From: Serpula lacrymans var. lacrymans S7.9
Taxonomy: Eukaryota; Basidiomycota; Agaricomycetes; Boletales; Serpulaceae
NCBI RefSeq assembly: GCF_000218685.1
Contig: NW_006763294.1
Span: 1-64,000 of the forward strand
Length of the DNA stretch: 64,000 bases
Direction: 5' to 3'
Position numbers and translations under genes: made by a program. Shown one piece after another: positions 35,088 to 45,106 of this stretch. Each line of letters begins with the position of its first letter. The first letter of the stretch is position 1. The notes beneath the pieces are model-generated. The model ran no database searches and had not been told where the DNA came from. It saw nothing but the letters and a program-made list of their open reading frames with translations.

Positions 35088-35232
35088 ATAAACCTCGTTT
35101 CAATCCTTCAAAGTGTTTTCTGAATATCGAAACCCAAGACCGTCCATAGAACCAGAGACTCCACCCAGACAAACCCTACCGCTACCGCCTACACGCCCAC
35201 CTCCACCTCCAATTCCTCCAAAACCCTCATCC

Positions 35233-36153
35233 ATGTCTAACCCCACGCAGTTACACGGCAAAGTAACACTCGCAGCAGAACCCTTCGAATTCAAAGGAGA
35301 GAAGGAACGATTCATAGCATGGCGCCAAGCACTACAGTTGTACTTAACCGCCTACGCATCCTACTTTCCAGACGAGAAGACGAAGCTCATCTACCTCCTG
35401 TCCAAAATCAGCGACCAAGGAACGTCGACAGTAAAAGCTTGGAAAGAGAATGTGCTTACCAAAGCTCTCGACGCAACTACCCCCGTATGGCCGACTCTCT
35501 CGACCGTCCTAACCGATCTAGCCCAAGTATTCGGAAATCCAAACGAAAGATCGCAGGCGGTAAACGAGATTGAGACATACAAGCAGGAGAATAAGCATTG
35601 CGACGAATTCTTTAGCCATTTCACAACGCTCATGGACAAGGCCGGATATGACGCTACCACTCACTTCGACGTGATCAATCGAATTCTCAAAAAGAATCTT
35701 CACTCTCGAATCTGTGATTTCGTCATCATCCAGAGAGACCTACCAAAAACATTTGCTGAGTGGAAAACGCAAGCCTACGCATGGGAGGCACGAAGAGAAG
35801 AGTTTCAGTTAGACGAAAGACGAAAGAGAGAAGTCACGCAGCCGTCGCGACCTATCTACAGACAACAGACGTATACGCACCAGCATGTGCAACAGCCGCA
35901 GCCACAGCAGATGGCGAGACCCCAGACGAATCAGTATGCAAGAAGGTTTGAGGATCAACCTCAGAGAGGTGTATTCCCTGGACAAGGCGTACCCATGGAT
36001 ACAGACCGACAGAGTCGGTTCAGGTTATGTTACGGATGTGGCCAGCCGGGTCATATCGCAAGGAACTGCCCTCTGAAGAAAGTTGCAGCTAGAGAAGCAA
36101 CCACAACCCAGGAGGAGACGAAGACGAAGGATTTTCTCGAAGGTCAGGAGTAA
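35233..36153 (+). CDS. gag: Gypsy gag (capsid/nucleocapsid)
   Basis: First ATG in good frame is 35233 (MSNPTQLHGKVTLAAEPFEF). The frame is open upstream to 35113 without ATG, encoding a proline-rich stretch (PPTRPPPPPIPPKPSS). The capsid-like part has FKGEKERFIAWRQALQLYL and FFSHFTTLMDKAGYDATTHF. The nucleocapsid zinc knuckle CYGCGQPGHIARNC (C-x2-C-x4-H-x4-C) starts at 36028, about residue 266. The stop is TAA 36151-36153. The pol frame, offset by -1, is already open from 36093, so Pol is probably made by frameshifting in a 61-base overlap. I see no canonical slippery heptamer there. Confidence 0.88.
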   Translation: MSNPTQLHGKVTLAAEPFEFKGEKERFIAWRQALQLYLTAYASYFPDEKTKLIYLLSKISDQGTSTVKAWKENVLTKALDATTPVWPTLSTVLTDLAQVFGNPNERSQAVNEIETYKQENKHCDEFFSHFTTLMDKAGYDATTHFDVINRILKKNLHSRICDFVIIQRDLPKTFAEWKTQAYAWEARREEFQLDERRKREVTQPSRPIYRQQTYTHQHVQQPQPQQMARPQTNQYARRFEDQPQRGVFPGQGVPMDTDRQSRFRLCYGCGQPGHIARNCPLKKVAAREATTTQEETKTKDFLEGQE

Positions 36154-39100
36154 GCACGGACTCTCTGACCAGTAAGCACGGTTCGGAAAATGTATTTGTA
36201 ACTGATAAATCGAAACATGTTTCCCAAAACCTACGTGCCGAGAAATACGCTAAGCCACATTCAGCGGAATGGTTGGCTCGACGAATTAAAGATCAGAAAG
36301 AAGAAAGAGCCAAAGCATTGGTTCGGAACTGGGCCTCACCCCAGTGTTACCCACACATCACGACGGATACAATCAATTTACTCAAGCAACACGATGAAGA
36401 GTATATCGTAGAGCAATTGAATGTGATCAAAGACTTTGCATCCCTCCCCCCATCTCATCAACGCAAACTCTCACTACAATGTCAATTATCCACTATCGAC
36501 GATCACCAAACGCATGTCATACCAGTCTTGATAGATTCAGGATGCACAGATTCTATCATTGACGAAGCCTTTGTTCGGCAACACAACATTTCCACAAAAC
36601 CACTACCAACTCGTGTTATTGTCTCAAACGCTGATGGAACCAAGAATCGCACTGGACCTTTGACGGAATATGTGACACTTCGCCTAACTGTGGCAGGTCG
36701 CACGGAATTAATGGACTTCCTGGTCACTGGACAGAGAGAGGCCAGAATTTTATTAGGACACGACTGGCTACGACGCACGAATCCCAACATCAACTGGCAA
36801 ACCAACACCATCACATACCCTTCTGATGATACGGAGTATCACCCTGAAGACGGAGATAGAGTCATCGCTGTAGACCTACAGAGCAGGATTGACAAAATTT
36901 CCGTCGAAAGCAACGTATCTCAGACCAAAAGCCAACAGATTGCGGAAGAATCAGAACGAGCAAAATCAACACTCACGTTCAGAGACGTCGTCCCCCCGTT
37001 TTATCATCATTTTGAGCCAGTATTCACAAAAGCGTCATTTGACAAACTACCCCCACGACGAGTCTGGGACCACGCAATTGAACTCCTACCAGAAGCCAAA
37101 GGGCTAGACTGTAAAACGTATCCACTTAACCGAGACGAACAAATTCATCTTGACGAATTCTTGAAAGAGAACCTGGAGACAGGGAGGATCAGAGTATCGA
37201 AATCCCCTTATGCATCCCCGTTCTTCTTTATCAAGAAAAAAGACGGATCTCTCAGACCGGTACAAGACTATCGGAAACTCAACGCCCTCACGATTAAAAA
37301 CCGATATACGTTACCTCTCATTTCAGAACTGATAAACCGACTCAAAGGAGCGAGATTCTTCACCAAGCTGGATGTCCGTTGGGGATATAATAATGTTCGA
37401 ATCAAAGAAGGAGATGAGCACAAGGCCGCCTTCAGAACTAACAGAGGACTGTTCGAACCTCTGGTTATGTTCTTCGGACTCACGAACTCCCCAGCCACCT
37501 TTCAGACAATGATGGACCGACTTCTCCGAGACCTAATCAACGAAGGATCAGTTATCGTATACCTCGACGACATTATGATATTCACCGACTCGTTAGAAGA
37601 ACACAGGAAGATCGTATCCAAAGTTCTTCAGATACTCGCAGACAATCAATTATATCTCAAGCCAGAGAAATGCGAGTTTGAGAAGAAAGAAGTCGAATAT
37701 CTAGGAATGATCATCTCCCATGATACGATTCGCATGGACCCGCTAAAAGTACAGGCAGTTGCAGAATGGCCAATACCGCGAACCAAAAAGGAATTACAGT
37801 CGTTCCTAGGGTTCTCCAACTTTTACAGACGATTCATCAGGGACTATGGAAAGATTGCCAAACCACTGACGATCCTCACCGGAAAGGTAGATTGGGAGTG
37901 GGCTGAAGACCAACAACGAGCGTTCGACGTTCTCAAAAAAACAATCACCACTTCGCCCACGCTCGCAATCCCTAACGACGAAGATCCATTCAAAGTTGAA
38001 TGCGACGCCTCCAACTACGCCACAGGAGCGGTGTTATCCCAGCAGCAAGAAGGGAAATGGAGACCGGTCGCATTCCTATCAAAGTCGATGAACCCTGCAG
38101 AGAGAAATTACGCTATCTGGGATAAAGAGATGCTAGCGGTAATGCATGCGTTGGAAGAATGGCGACACCTCCTCATGGGAGCTAAACACCAGTTCACCAT
38201 ATTCACCGACCATCAGAACCTCACCTACTTCAGAGATCCCCAGAAAGTAAACAGACGACAAGCTAGGTGGATGGACACACTAGCGAGATACGATTTCAAG
38301 TTAGAACATGTGAAAGGCTCGGCGAACACGAAAGCGGACCTACTTAGTCGAAGAGTAGACCATCCGAGAGGCGAGAGAGACAACGAAGGACAGGTCCTTC
38401 TACCTCAGCTCGCGGAAGCGAACATTTATACTATGGAGGACGTGTTAGAAGAACACTACCTGGACGAGCTGCTAGCTTCGCAGCATAAACTAGATGATTA
38501 CGTGGTGAAGAAGTTGAAAGAAGATCCAAAGGTTTGGAAGAAACGAGACGGAATCGTATGGATAGGAAATGAGAAAGAAGACGAGTTGACGTTAGGATCC
38601 TTCAAAAACAAAATCTACGTACCCCAAGATCCAAAGTTGAGGGCACGTATTATCGAAGAAGAACATGACACGAGCCTCAGCGGACACCCAGGAGAAAGAA
38701 GGACGCACGAAGGAGTAAACCGATCATTCTGGTGGCCTAGCCTCAGGAGAGATATCAGGAAATATGTTGCAGGATGCGAGATATGTCAGAGAACAAAGTC
38801 GCATCGCCAAAAGCCGCATGCTCCCCTCCATCCCAACCCAATCCCTGATCGTCCTTGGCAGATAATAACGACAGATCTCATCGGAGCATTACCAGAGTCA
38901 AACGGATACGATGCTATCCAGGTTTTTGTTGACAGATTCTCGAAAATGGCTCACTTCGTACCAACGCACGTTACTCTTGATTCGTTAGGCTACGCCAAAC
39001 AACTACGAGATTCGGTTATACGACTACACGGCATCCCGGAAAAAATTATATCAGATAGAGGACCTCAATTCATGTCGAACTTCACCAAGGACTTCTATCA

Positions 39101-40064
39101 GACCCTCGGGATTGAACCCGGCCTGTCAACAGGTTACCACCCCCAAACTGATGGGCAATCCGAACGAATCAATCAAGACCTAGAACACTACCTACGCACG
39201 TTCATTAATCACCGACAAGACGACTGGGCGGATTGGCTAGCCATTGCCGAATTCACGTACAACAATCATCTCCACTCTGCGACCAATCAGACCCCCTTCT
39301 TCGTAAATTATGGTTCTCACCCTCGTAAAGGAACCGGTCAGAAACCTTCAGGGCGCTCGCAAGCTGCCGAAGATTTCGCAACCTCTATGACGAAACTACA
39401 CGAACAAACTCGGCAATCATTATTACTCGCGAATCAAAACCTCAAAAAGTACTATGACCGGAAACGCACGGAAGCACGAGAATATCACAAAGGAGATAAG
39501 GTGTGGTTAGAGGGAACTCATATCTCCACCGATCGACCGATGAAGAAGTTGGATGACAAGCGATTTGGCCCATTTACGGTAAAAGCAAAAGTCGGCCCAT
39601 CTGCTTATCTCCTTGACGTCCCTAGATCCTGGAAGGCGATCCATCCCGTATTCAACGAAATCCTCTTGTCACCGTATCACACGCCGGAGTTCCCCAATCA
39701 ACCTCGTACCTCGAAACCTCCGCCGATCCAAGTTGATGGCGCAGTCGAATACGAAGCCGAAGAAATCATCGCTTCTCGACCCACTAAACTCAAAGGGGCT
39801 AAGCTCGATTACTTCGTCCATTGGAAGGGATACCCGATCACGGAGAGGACGTGGGAACCCGATCACCATTTAAAAAATTCCCCCTCGCTTATTGCCACCT
39901 TCCACCGCAAACACCCTGCCGCCCCACGTGTCATCGCCTCCGCCGCTTTACGATTTCGTCCGTACGAAAATTTCACTACCACAACCGAAAAACCCCGCCT
40001 CTTTGACTGGATCACAAACCGCTTCACGGACTGCGGCGCTAAGATTCTTGGGACAAGAATATAA
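36093..40064 (+). CDS. pol: Gypsy pol: protease, RT, RNase H, integrase, chromodomain
   Basis: One uninterrupted frame, open from just after TAG 36090-36092 and ending at TAA 40062-40064; there is no ATG near its beginning. Residues numbered from 36273: protease VLIDSGCTDS (Asp 88); reverse transcriptase with YLDD at 430-433; RNase H ECDASNYATGAVL (Asp 578); integrase zinc finger beginning at His 798 (HDTSLSGHPGERRTHEG, then CEICQRTK); catalytic DDE at Asp 868 (TTDLIGALP), Asp 928 (SDRGPQF) and Glu 964 (GQSERINQ) with the classical 35-residue spacing. A chromodomain (YEAEEIIASR, DYFVHWKGYP, ERTWEPDHHL) lies at about 1159-1215. Chromodomains steer integration toward modified chromatin. No lesion seen. 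Confidence 0.95.
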   Translation, partial: RSNHNPGGDEDEGFSRRSGVSTDSLTSKHGSENVFVTDKSKHVSQNLRAEKYAKPHSAEWLARRIKDQKEERAKALVRNWASPQCYPHITTDTINLLKQHDEEYIVEQLNVIKDFASLPPSHQRKLSLQCQLSTIDDHQTHVIPVLIDSGCTDSIIDEAFVRQHNISTKPLPTRVIVSNADGTKNRTGPLTEYVTLRLTVAGRTELMDFLVTGQREARILLGHDWLRRTNPNINWQTNTITYPSDDTEYHPEDGDRVIAVDLQSRIDKISVESNVSQTKSQQIAEESERAKSTLTFRDVVPPFYHHFEPVFTKASFDKLPPRRVWDHAIELLPEAKGLDCKTYPLNRDEQIHLDEFLKENLETGRIRVSKSPYASPFFFIKKKDGSLRPVQDYRKLNALTIKNRYTLPLISELINRLKGARFFTKLDVRWGYNNVRIKEGDEHKAAFRTNRGLFEPLVMFFGLTNSPATFQTMMDRLLRDLINEGSVIVYLDDIMIFTDSLEEHRKIVSKVLQILADNQLYLKPEKCEFEKKEVEYLGMIISHDTIRMDPLKVQAVAEWPIPRTKKELQSFLGFSNFYRRFIRDYGKIAKPLTILTGKVDWEWAEDQQRAFDVLKKTITTSPTLAIPNDEDPFKVECDASNYATGAVLSQQQEGKWRPVAFLSKSMNPAERNYAIWDKEMLAVMHALEEWRHLLMGAKHQFTIFTDHQNLTYFRDPQKVNRRQARWMDTLARYDFKLEHVKGSANTKADLLSRRVDHPRGERDNEGQVLLPQLAEANIYTMEDVLEEHYLDELLASQHKLDDYVVKKLKEDPKVWKKRDGIVWIGNEKEDELTLGSFKNKIYVPQDPKLRARIIEEEHDTSLSGHPGERRTHEGVNRSFWWPSLRRDIRKYVAGCEICQRTKSHRQKPHAPLHPNPIPDRPWQIITTDLIGALPESNGYDAIQVFVDRFSKMAHFVPTHVTLDSLGYAKQLRDSVIRLHGIPEKIISDRGPQFMSNFTKDFYQTLGIEPGLSTGYHPQTDGQSERINQDLEHYLRTFINHRQDDWADWLAIAEFTYNNHLHSATNQTPFFVNYGSHPRKGTGQKPSGRSQAAEDFATSMTKLHEQTRQSLLLANQNLKKYYDRKRTEAREYHKGDKVWLEGTHISTDRPMKKLDDKRFGPFTVKAKVGPSAYLLDVPRSWKAIHPVFNEILLSPYHTPEFPNQPRTSKPPPIQVDGAVEYEAEEIIASRPTKLKGAKLDYFVHWKGYPITERTWEPDHHLKNSPSLIATFHRKHPAAPRVIASAALRFRPYENFTTTTEKPRLFDWITNRFTDCGAKILGTRI

Positions 40065-40077
40065 AAGGGGGGGGTAA
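40063..40077 (+). other. polypurine tract of the Gypsy element
   Basis: AAAAGGGGGGGG followed by TAA directly abuts the 3' LTR, overlapping the pol stop codon. It primes plus-strand synthesis in this class. Confidence 0.85.
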
Positions 40078-40771
40078 TGTAAGGACCGTTTTATTATTTT
40101 CTTATCTTTGTTATGTCTTGGTTCTCGAACGCCTTTCCCGTTACACCTCTGGCTCTAGGACTAGAGGTATCCTTTGCCATCTTACTTCTCATAGCCCTCA
40201 CAGGCTTTCTTAACCATCGCTATCACTTTATATCACAGATCAGAGACTGGGCATCGCTCCCAGCTAGCCAGCACACTGGGTAGGGACTGGTAGTAGGCAT
40301 CTCGCCAACCAGCTCCAAGCCCCAGTAAAGCTTGGTAATACTAATAACGCCTTATCTAGAATCGTACCTCATCATGAGGATACGGTTCCTGACCACGCGT
40401 GACAATCTTCTATTATTAGTACAAGTCTCTCACCTGCTGATTAATCAAGTCAGAAGTCGTACGATAGTTGCTTCCCCTTTTTCTTATTGGTTGATTAATT
40501 CCTCAGACCACTTTTCGTATATTCTCTTTTCGGTCTGAGGAACGGACAGTTCCCTATATAAAGCCGTACCTATTCATGTATAGCTCCTTAGCTTTCTATT
40601 ACTGAATTTACCCGCTTTACTCCTCAACAAGAACCTTTGAAGCTTACCTCTCAAAGTCCTCTACTCGCTATATTAGCGTCTGTCGACCTCAAGAGCTCAT
40701 TGGACCCTTACTCCCTGCAAGTGCAGAAGGAGATAGGTTTAGTTTTTGTTATAGTTTATCGTTGCCTCACA
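40078..40771 (+). repeat. 3' LTR of the Gypsy element
   Basis: 694 bases, TGTAAGGACC to TTGCCTCACA, apparently identical to the 5' LTR, followed by the ATGCA duplication (40772-40776). Confidence 0.95.
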
Positions 40772-40776
40772 ATGCA

Positions 40777-41205
40777 ACCATTTATTGATAGATGACGGAG
40801 TATGAATGGGGGATTGAGCCTGGTAGATGAAATCAACAAGCGCATGGACTGCTCGCAAGAACAGGGGTGGTACAACACCTGTTACACACAAAGTGCTTAA
40901 AAAGTCTGAGGGTTCATTGAGGTTTCAAGAGACCTGTCCGAAGACAAGTTTGAGGATGTAGTTCTGAGTAGAGTTCTTCCAACGACAGTTGGTCTTCTTC
41001 TGAATAGGAGTTAGGTCCTATCTAGGGGAGGTTCATCCATTGAGGGCTAACTACTATTCAAGGTAATACAATCTGCAAAGAGAACAAAAATGTACGTGAA
41101 GGAAATGAGTCATCAGTCCGATGGTATAACTGATGATTAAGGAAAAATGAGTAGTCCATAAAGGCAATAGAAATTGTAACATTACCCCCTTACTTACTTT
41201 GAATT
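40777..41205 (-). other. 3' flank of the gag-like gene, possible LTR of the outer element
   Basis: On the minus strand the stop of the disrupted gag-like ORF (41206-41208) is followed by a purine-rich run ending GGGGGTAA, then TGTTACAATTTC from 41181. That resembles a polypurine tract followed by an LTR start, as in the nearby Gypsy (GGGGGGGGTAA then TGTAAGG). No matching LTR is visible right of 50017, so the outer element is unproven. Confidence 0.35.
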
Positions 41206-41337
41206 TCACCGAAATTTGGTACCTTCTCCATCCATGTTGTAACTGTCGTCATAGCTGACATCTCCATGTAATCCCTCCATTAGAATCCTATCTTTGTTTT
41301 CCATACAAATAGGACACCATTTGAAACTATGTCCCGG

Positions 41338-43145
41338 TGTCGATGATGAGAACTGCAGTTAGAAAACCACACACAAAACAAACTAACACACAATCCTCCC
41401 AGATTCCACGGAACTTGTTTATGGGCTTTGCCTCCTAGAACAGTGGGTGCTCTGGTTGTTCGTGGGGTGGTATATATGAGGATCCTTCAAAGTAAAACCC
41501 AGAGTTGTATGAGTGTGGGTTTTGAGGAGGAGGGATAGTTGAATTTATAGAAGGATAGGGGCTTGGTGACGAGTATAGACGAGCACTACCTTGCTAATTG
41601 TAGCACAAGGTAGGTTTGAGAACGACAATATGACGAGGTTCCCGGTGATAGCAGGCTCCTGACGCACAAACTGTAGTGCTCAGAAGGACTCTAATCAAAG
41701 GGGATGACAATCACTTTCAAAAAGTGACGAGTGACAATGACAGCAGTTAACAGTGGTAGAAGTGGAAAGTGTTGTGACCACACTGGATCACAAGTAGCAG
41801 AGTAGTGAACTTGAGAGTAGAGAAGAAGTCTGGATTGGAGTACTTGTTTTTTTTACAAGGTAGAATACAGGGGTTTATATAGTAAAAGAAAAGTAGGCTA
41901 TGCACAGTATAGCTGTGCAAAAAGAATGAGAAAGAACATGAAGGAAGGAATGTATGCTGACAAATCCTGCGTAGGTAGTACAGGATAAGATTGTCAAAAA
42001 AAGGAAAAGAAAGGGATTGAACAATGAATGCTGTGAGTAATGTCACAGGTTTGTACAGCCATAAAGTAAAGTCCAATAGCAAAAAGAGAGCAGGAAAATC
42101 ATGATGTCATGGGAAGATGCAGTAAAAAAAGGGCAAGGCAAAACACTATCAGTATCAACACAGTTCCTTTATTGTCAGTCAGGCATTCTAAAAAAATATG
42201 TGTCCATAAAAATGATTCAAAAATCAAAAATAATCGCACTGTGAATGAATGTTCTGCTGAAAAAAAGAAACTGGAGCCACCAGTCCACCACCTAGTCCAA
42301 ATCCTACAGTTCCATGGCCTTACCAATGGACTGGTTGTGTTGGACCACCTGATCAAACGAGGGAGGGAGAGGAGTAGTTCCAATTTGGAACAAGTGAGTC
42401 CCAGGCAGCGTGTGGTAGGTGTAGCTGTAGCGAAGACGATGGACAAAAGATAAGTGTACCCAAGTGAATGGGACAGCAATGAACATAGGCGACGCAAGGG
42501 GATGAACCTTCTCCAGCTCAAAAATTACCCACCCACGCTCCAACCAGGCAAGACGAGCGACCGATGTTTTGATAGTATATGATGGTAGATCGACGTCATA
42601 AAGATGGACCTGTTGCCCTATTTGAACCGGCCGCCGGGGCTTTGCTGATATCAGCAGTGGCACGTGGTAGTCAACGGATCGGCGACGGAAGCGGATAGGA
42701 AGTGGTGACATCAGAAATGGTGGGGGTACAAATAAGATTAGGAGGAGGAGGGTGGAAGTGACAAACAAGTGGATTAGAATGGGGACCCAGAAACGACCGT
42801 CAGGTGAGAATAAAAAGGAGAGGAAGGGACCCATGGTGGGGCTAGGCAAAGGAAGGGGAGTAAGGGAAACGACAAAAGCGAGGGCGCAATGCAATGTGTA
42901 GCCAGTGGCGACGCGAAAATTTGCCGAAATGCCGAAATGCGGAAAGTACCGAATGGAAAAGCAAAGGTGAGCGTGACTGGATTGCCTAATAGAGGTGGTG
43001 CTGATCAGCCACAAGTTCAAAAAGGGCAATGTTAATTACTATTCCACGTGGCACTGTGCCTGTGTGGCGCAAAGGCGAGTCTTTTTGAATATTCGCTTCG
43101 TTATTGACACCTGTCCATGCTACCAATCAACTTTGGTGCATGACA
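41338..43145 (-). repeat. solo LTR A (1808 bases)
   Basis: In element orientation it runs TGTCATGCACC to CATCATCGACA. It is flanked on both sides by CCGG (41334-41337 and 43146-43149), a four-base target duplication, with no internal region: a solo LTR left by LTR-LTR recombination. It interrupts the zinc-knuckle end of the gag-like gene. It is clearly diverged from copies B and C (roughly two dozen differences within the 531-base ORF by eye). Confidence 0.88.
42304..42834 (-). CDS. U3-encoded membrane-protein ORF, LTR copy A
   Basis: Same ORF as in LTR B (44145-44687): ATG 42834 in context CACCATGG, 176 residues. It differs from B at about 11 residues, mostly conservative, with no indel, and the last third is identical. 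A TCG to TAG change removes the final four residues. Conservation of frame between diverged LTRs suggests a once-selected protein. Confidence 0.5.
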   Translation of the reverse strand: MGPFLSFLFSPDGRFWVPILIHLFVTSTLLLLILFVPPPFLMSPLPIRFRRRSVDYHVPLLISAKPRRPVQIGQQVHLYDVDLPSYTIKTSVARLAWLERGWVIFELEKVHPLASPMFIAVPFTWVHLSFVHRLRYSYTYHTLPGTHLFQIGTTPLPPSFDQVVQHNQSIGKAMEL

Positions 43146-44144
43146 CCGGTGCACAACGGTCACAATTGGGGCAGTAGTCAGCTTTGCAGTAGTATGTGCA
43201 ATGATTGCTCCAACCGCAGTTTTGGCAATAGGGAGCGTTGTTGCAAACACCTTGGTGGTATTTTTGTCTGGTGTTAGATGAGGTGTTGGATTGGGGAGTG
43301 GGGGGATCGTCACCTTCCAAGTCATATGTTCCAGCATACAACTGGTTGATCATGTCGGTGTCGTCTACATTGATTGGATTGGAAGGACAGCCAGGCGGAC
43401 TGTTTTTCTGACTCCCTGACGTATGAGACTGCCTCTTCAATGGAGTTCTGCCGGCGGGGATCTGGAGTATCACTTCTTGCCGGCCATGTTGGGCTCCTCG
43501 TTGGTTCATCAGACGACGACGGGATAGGCTGTTTGGTACTGGTCGAGGCGGAGGCAACTGGGACGTCTGTGGTTTTGGGTTCGACCCAATGGAACAGGGA
43601 CTGGAGGGGTTCAATTCTTGCGAGATTGGGCTGGTTGGGACGGTGGGAATGTATTTTTCCACTGACAGGGTGGACGGAGGTTGTTGGGTGACAATGTGGT
43701 AAGTGGGCTCCAGGGTAACACTGGTCTGCTCGGGGTATAACAGGGACCGGTGGGACAAATTGGGTGGAGGAGTACCCGTACAACCGTCTTGCTCTATCCG
43801 CGTGCGCGCCTCTGTTAGCAAGATCTTCCCGCTGTCATGCACCAAAGTTGATTGGTAGCATGGACAGGTGTCAATAACAAAGCGAATATTCAAAAAGACT
43901 CGCCTTTGCGCCACACAGGCACAGTGCCACGTGGAATAGTAATCAATATTGCCTTTTTCGAACTTGTGGCTGATCAGCACCACCTCCATTAGGCAATCCA
44001 GTCATGCTCACCTTTGCTTTTCCATTCGGTACTTTCCGCGTTTCAGCATTTCGGCAAATTTTTGTGTCACCACTGGCTACACATTGCATTGTGCCCTCGC
44101 TTTTTGTTGTTTCCTTCACTTCCCTTCCTTTGCCTAGCCCCACC

Positions 44145-44687
44145 ATGGGTCCCTTACTCTCGTTTTTGTTCTCACCCGACGGTCGTTTCTGGATCCCCAT
44201 TTTAGTTCACCTCCTTGTCACCTCCAGCCTCCTTCTCCTCATCTTATTTGCACCCCCACCATTTCTGATGTCACCACTTCCTATCCGCTTCCGTCGCCGA
44301 TCCGTTGACTACCACGTGCCACTGCTGATATCAGCAAAGCCCCGGCGGCCGGTCCAAATAGGGCAACAGGTCCATCTTCATGACGTCGATCTGCCATCAT
44401 ATACCACCAAAACATCGGTCGCTCGTCTTGCCTGGTTGGAGTGTGGGTGGGTAGTTTTTGAGCTGGAGAAGGTTCATCCCCTTGCATTGCCTATGTTCAT
44501 TGCTGTCCCATTCACTTGGGTACACTTATCTTTTGTCCATCGTCTTCGCTACAGCTACACCTACCACACGCTGCCTGGGACTCACTTGTTCCAAATTGGA
44601 ACTACTCCTCTCCCTCCCTCGTTTGATCAGGTGGTCCAACACAACCAGTCCATTGGTAAGGCCATGGAACTGTCGGATTTGGACTAG
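44145..44687 (+). CDS. U3-encoded membrane-protein ORF, LTR copy B
   Basis: 180 residues from ATG 44145 in a strong Kozak context (CACCATGG) to TAG 44685-44687. N-terminal MGPLLSFLFSPDGRFW is followed by one predicted membrane segment (IPILVHLLVTSSLLLLILF), a basic segment (SPLPIRFRRRSVDYHVPLLI), then a probably folded part (KPRRPVQIGQQVHLHDVDL, FELEKVHPLALPMFIAVPF) ending MELSDLD. It lies wholly in U3, upstream of the LTR TATA box, so genomic RNA would carry it only near the 3' end, before R. No homology recognised. Three copies keep the frame open. Host or element function unknown. Confidence 0.55.
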   Translation: MGPLLSFLFSPDGRFWIPILVHLLVTSSLLLLILFAPPPFLMSPLPIRFRRRSVDYHVPLLISAKPRRPVQIGQQVHLHDVDLPSYTTKTSVARLAWLECGWVVFELEKVHPLALPMFIAVPFTWVHLSFVHRLRYSYTYHTLPGTHLFQIGTTPLPPSFDQVVQHNQSIGKAMELSDLD

Positions 44688-45098
44688 GTGGTGGACTGGT
44701 GGCTCCAGTTTCTTTTTTTAAGCAGAACATTCATTTACAGTGCGATTATTCTTGATTTTTGAATCATTTTTATGGACACATATTTTTTTAGAATGCCTGA
44801 CTGACAATAAAGGAACTGTGTTGATACTGATAGTGTTTTGCCTTGCCCTTTTTTTTACTGTATCTTCCCATGACATCATGATTTTCCTGCTCTCTTTTTG
44901 CTATTGGACTTTACTTTATGGCTGTACAAACCTGTGACATTACTCACAGCATTCATTGTTCAATCCCTTTCTTTTCCTTTTTTTGACAATCTTATCCTGT
45001 ACTACCTATGCAGGATTTGTCAGCGTACATTCCTTCCTTCATGTTCTTTCTCATTCTTTTTGCACAGCTATACTGTGCATAGCCTACTTTTCTTTTAC

Positions 45099-45106
45099 TA
45101 TATAAA
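45099..45106 (+). promoter_or_regulatory. TATA box of LTR B
   Basis: TATATAAA in ACTATATAAACCCC, about 1.27 kb into the LTR. The same site is conserved in the other two copies and marks the U3/R transition downstream. Confidence 0.65.

Larger units (their letters stand above)
32741..40776 (+). mobile_element. complete Ty3/Gypsy chromovirus (LTR retrotransposon)
   Basis: An intact element bounded by five-base target duplications ATGCA (32741-32745 and 40772-40776). It has two 694-base LTRs that appear identical wherever compared, a self-complementary primer site, an unusual leader with two Met-less ORFs, gag with a zinc knuckle, a pol frame (protease, reverse transcriptase, RNase H, integrase, chromodomain) with no stop, and a polypurine tract. 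Identical LTRs and uninterrupted gag and pol argue for very recent insertion and a probably competent element. It landed beside the Plavaka relic, inside the mobile block between the dynamin pairs. It is a fungal element with no envelope gene. Confidence 0.95.
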
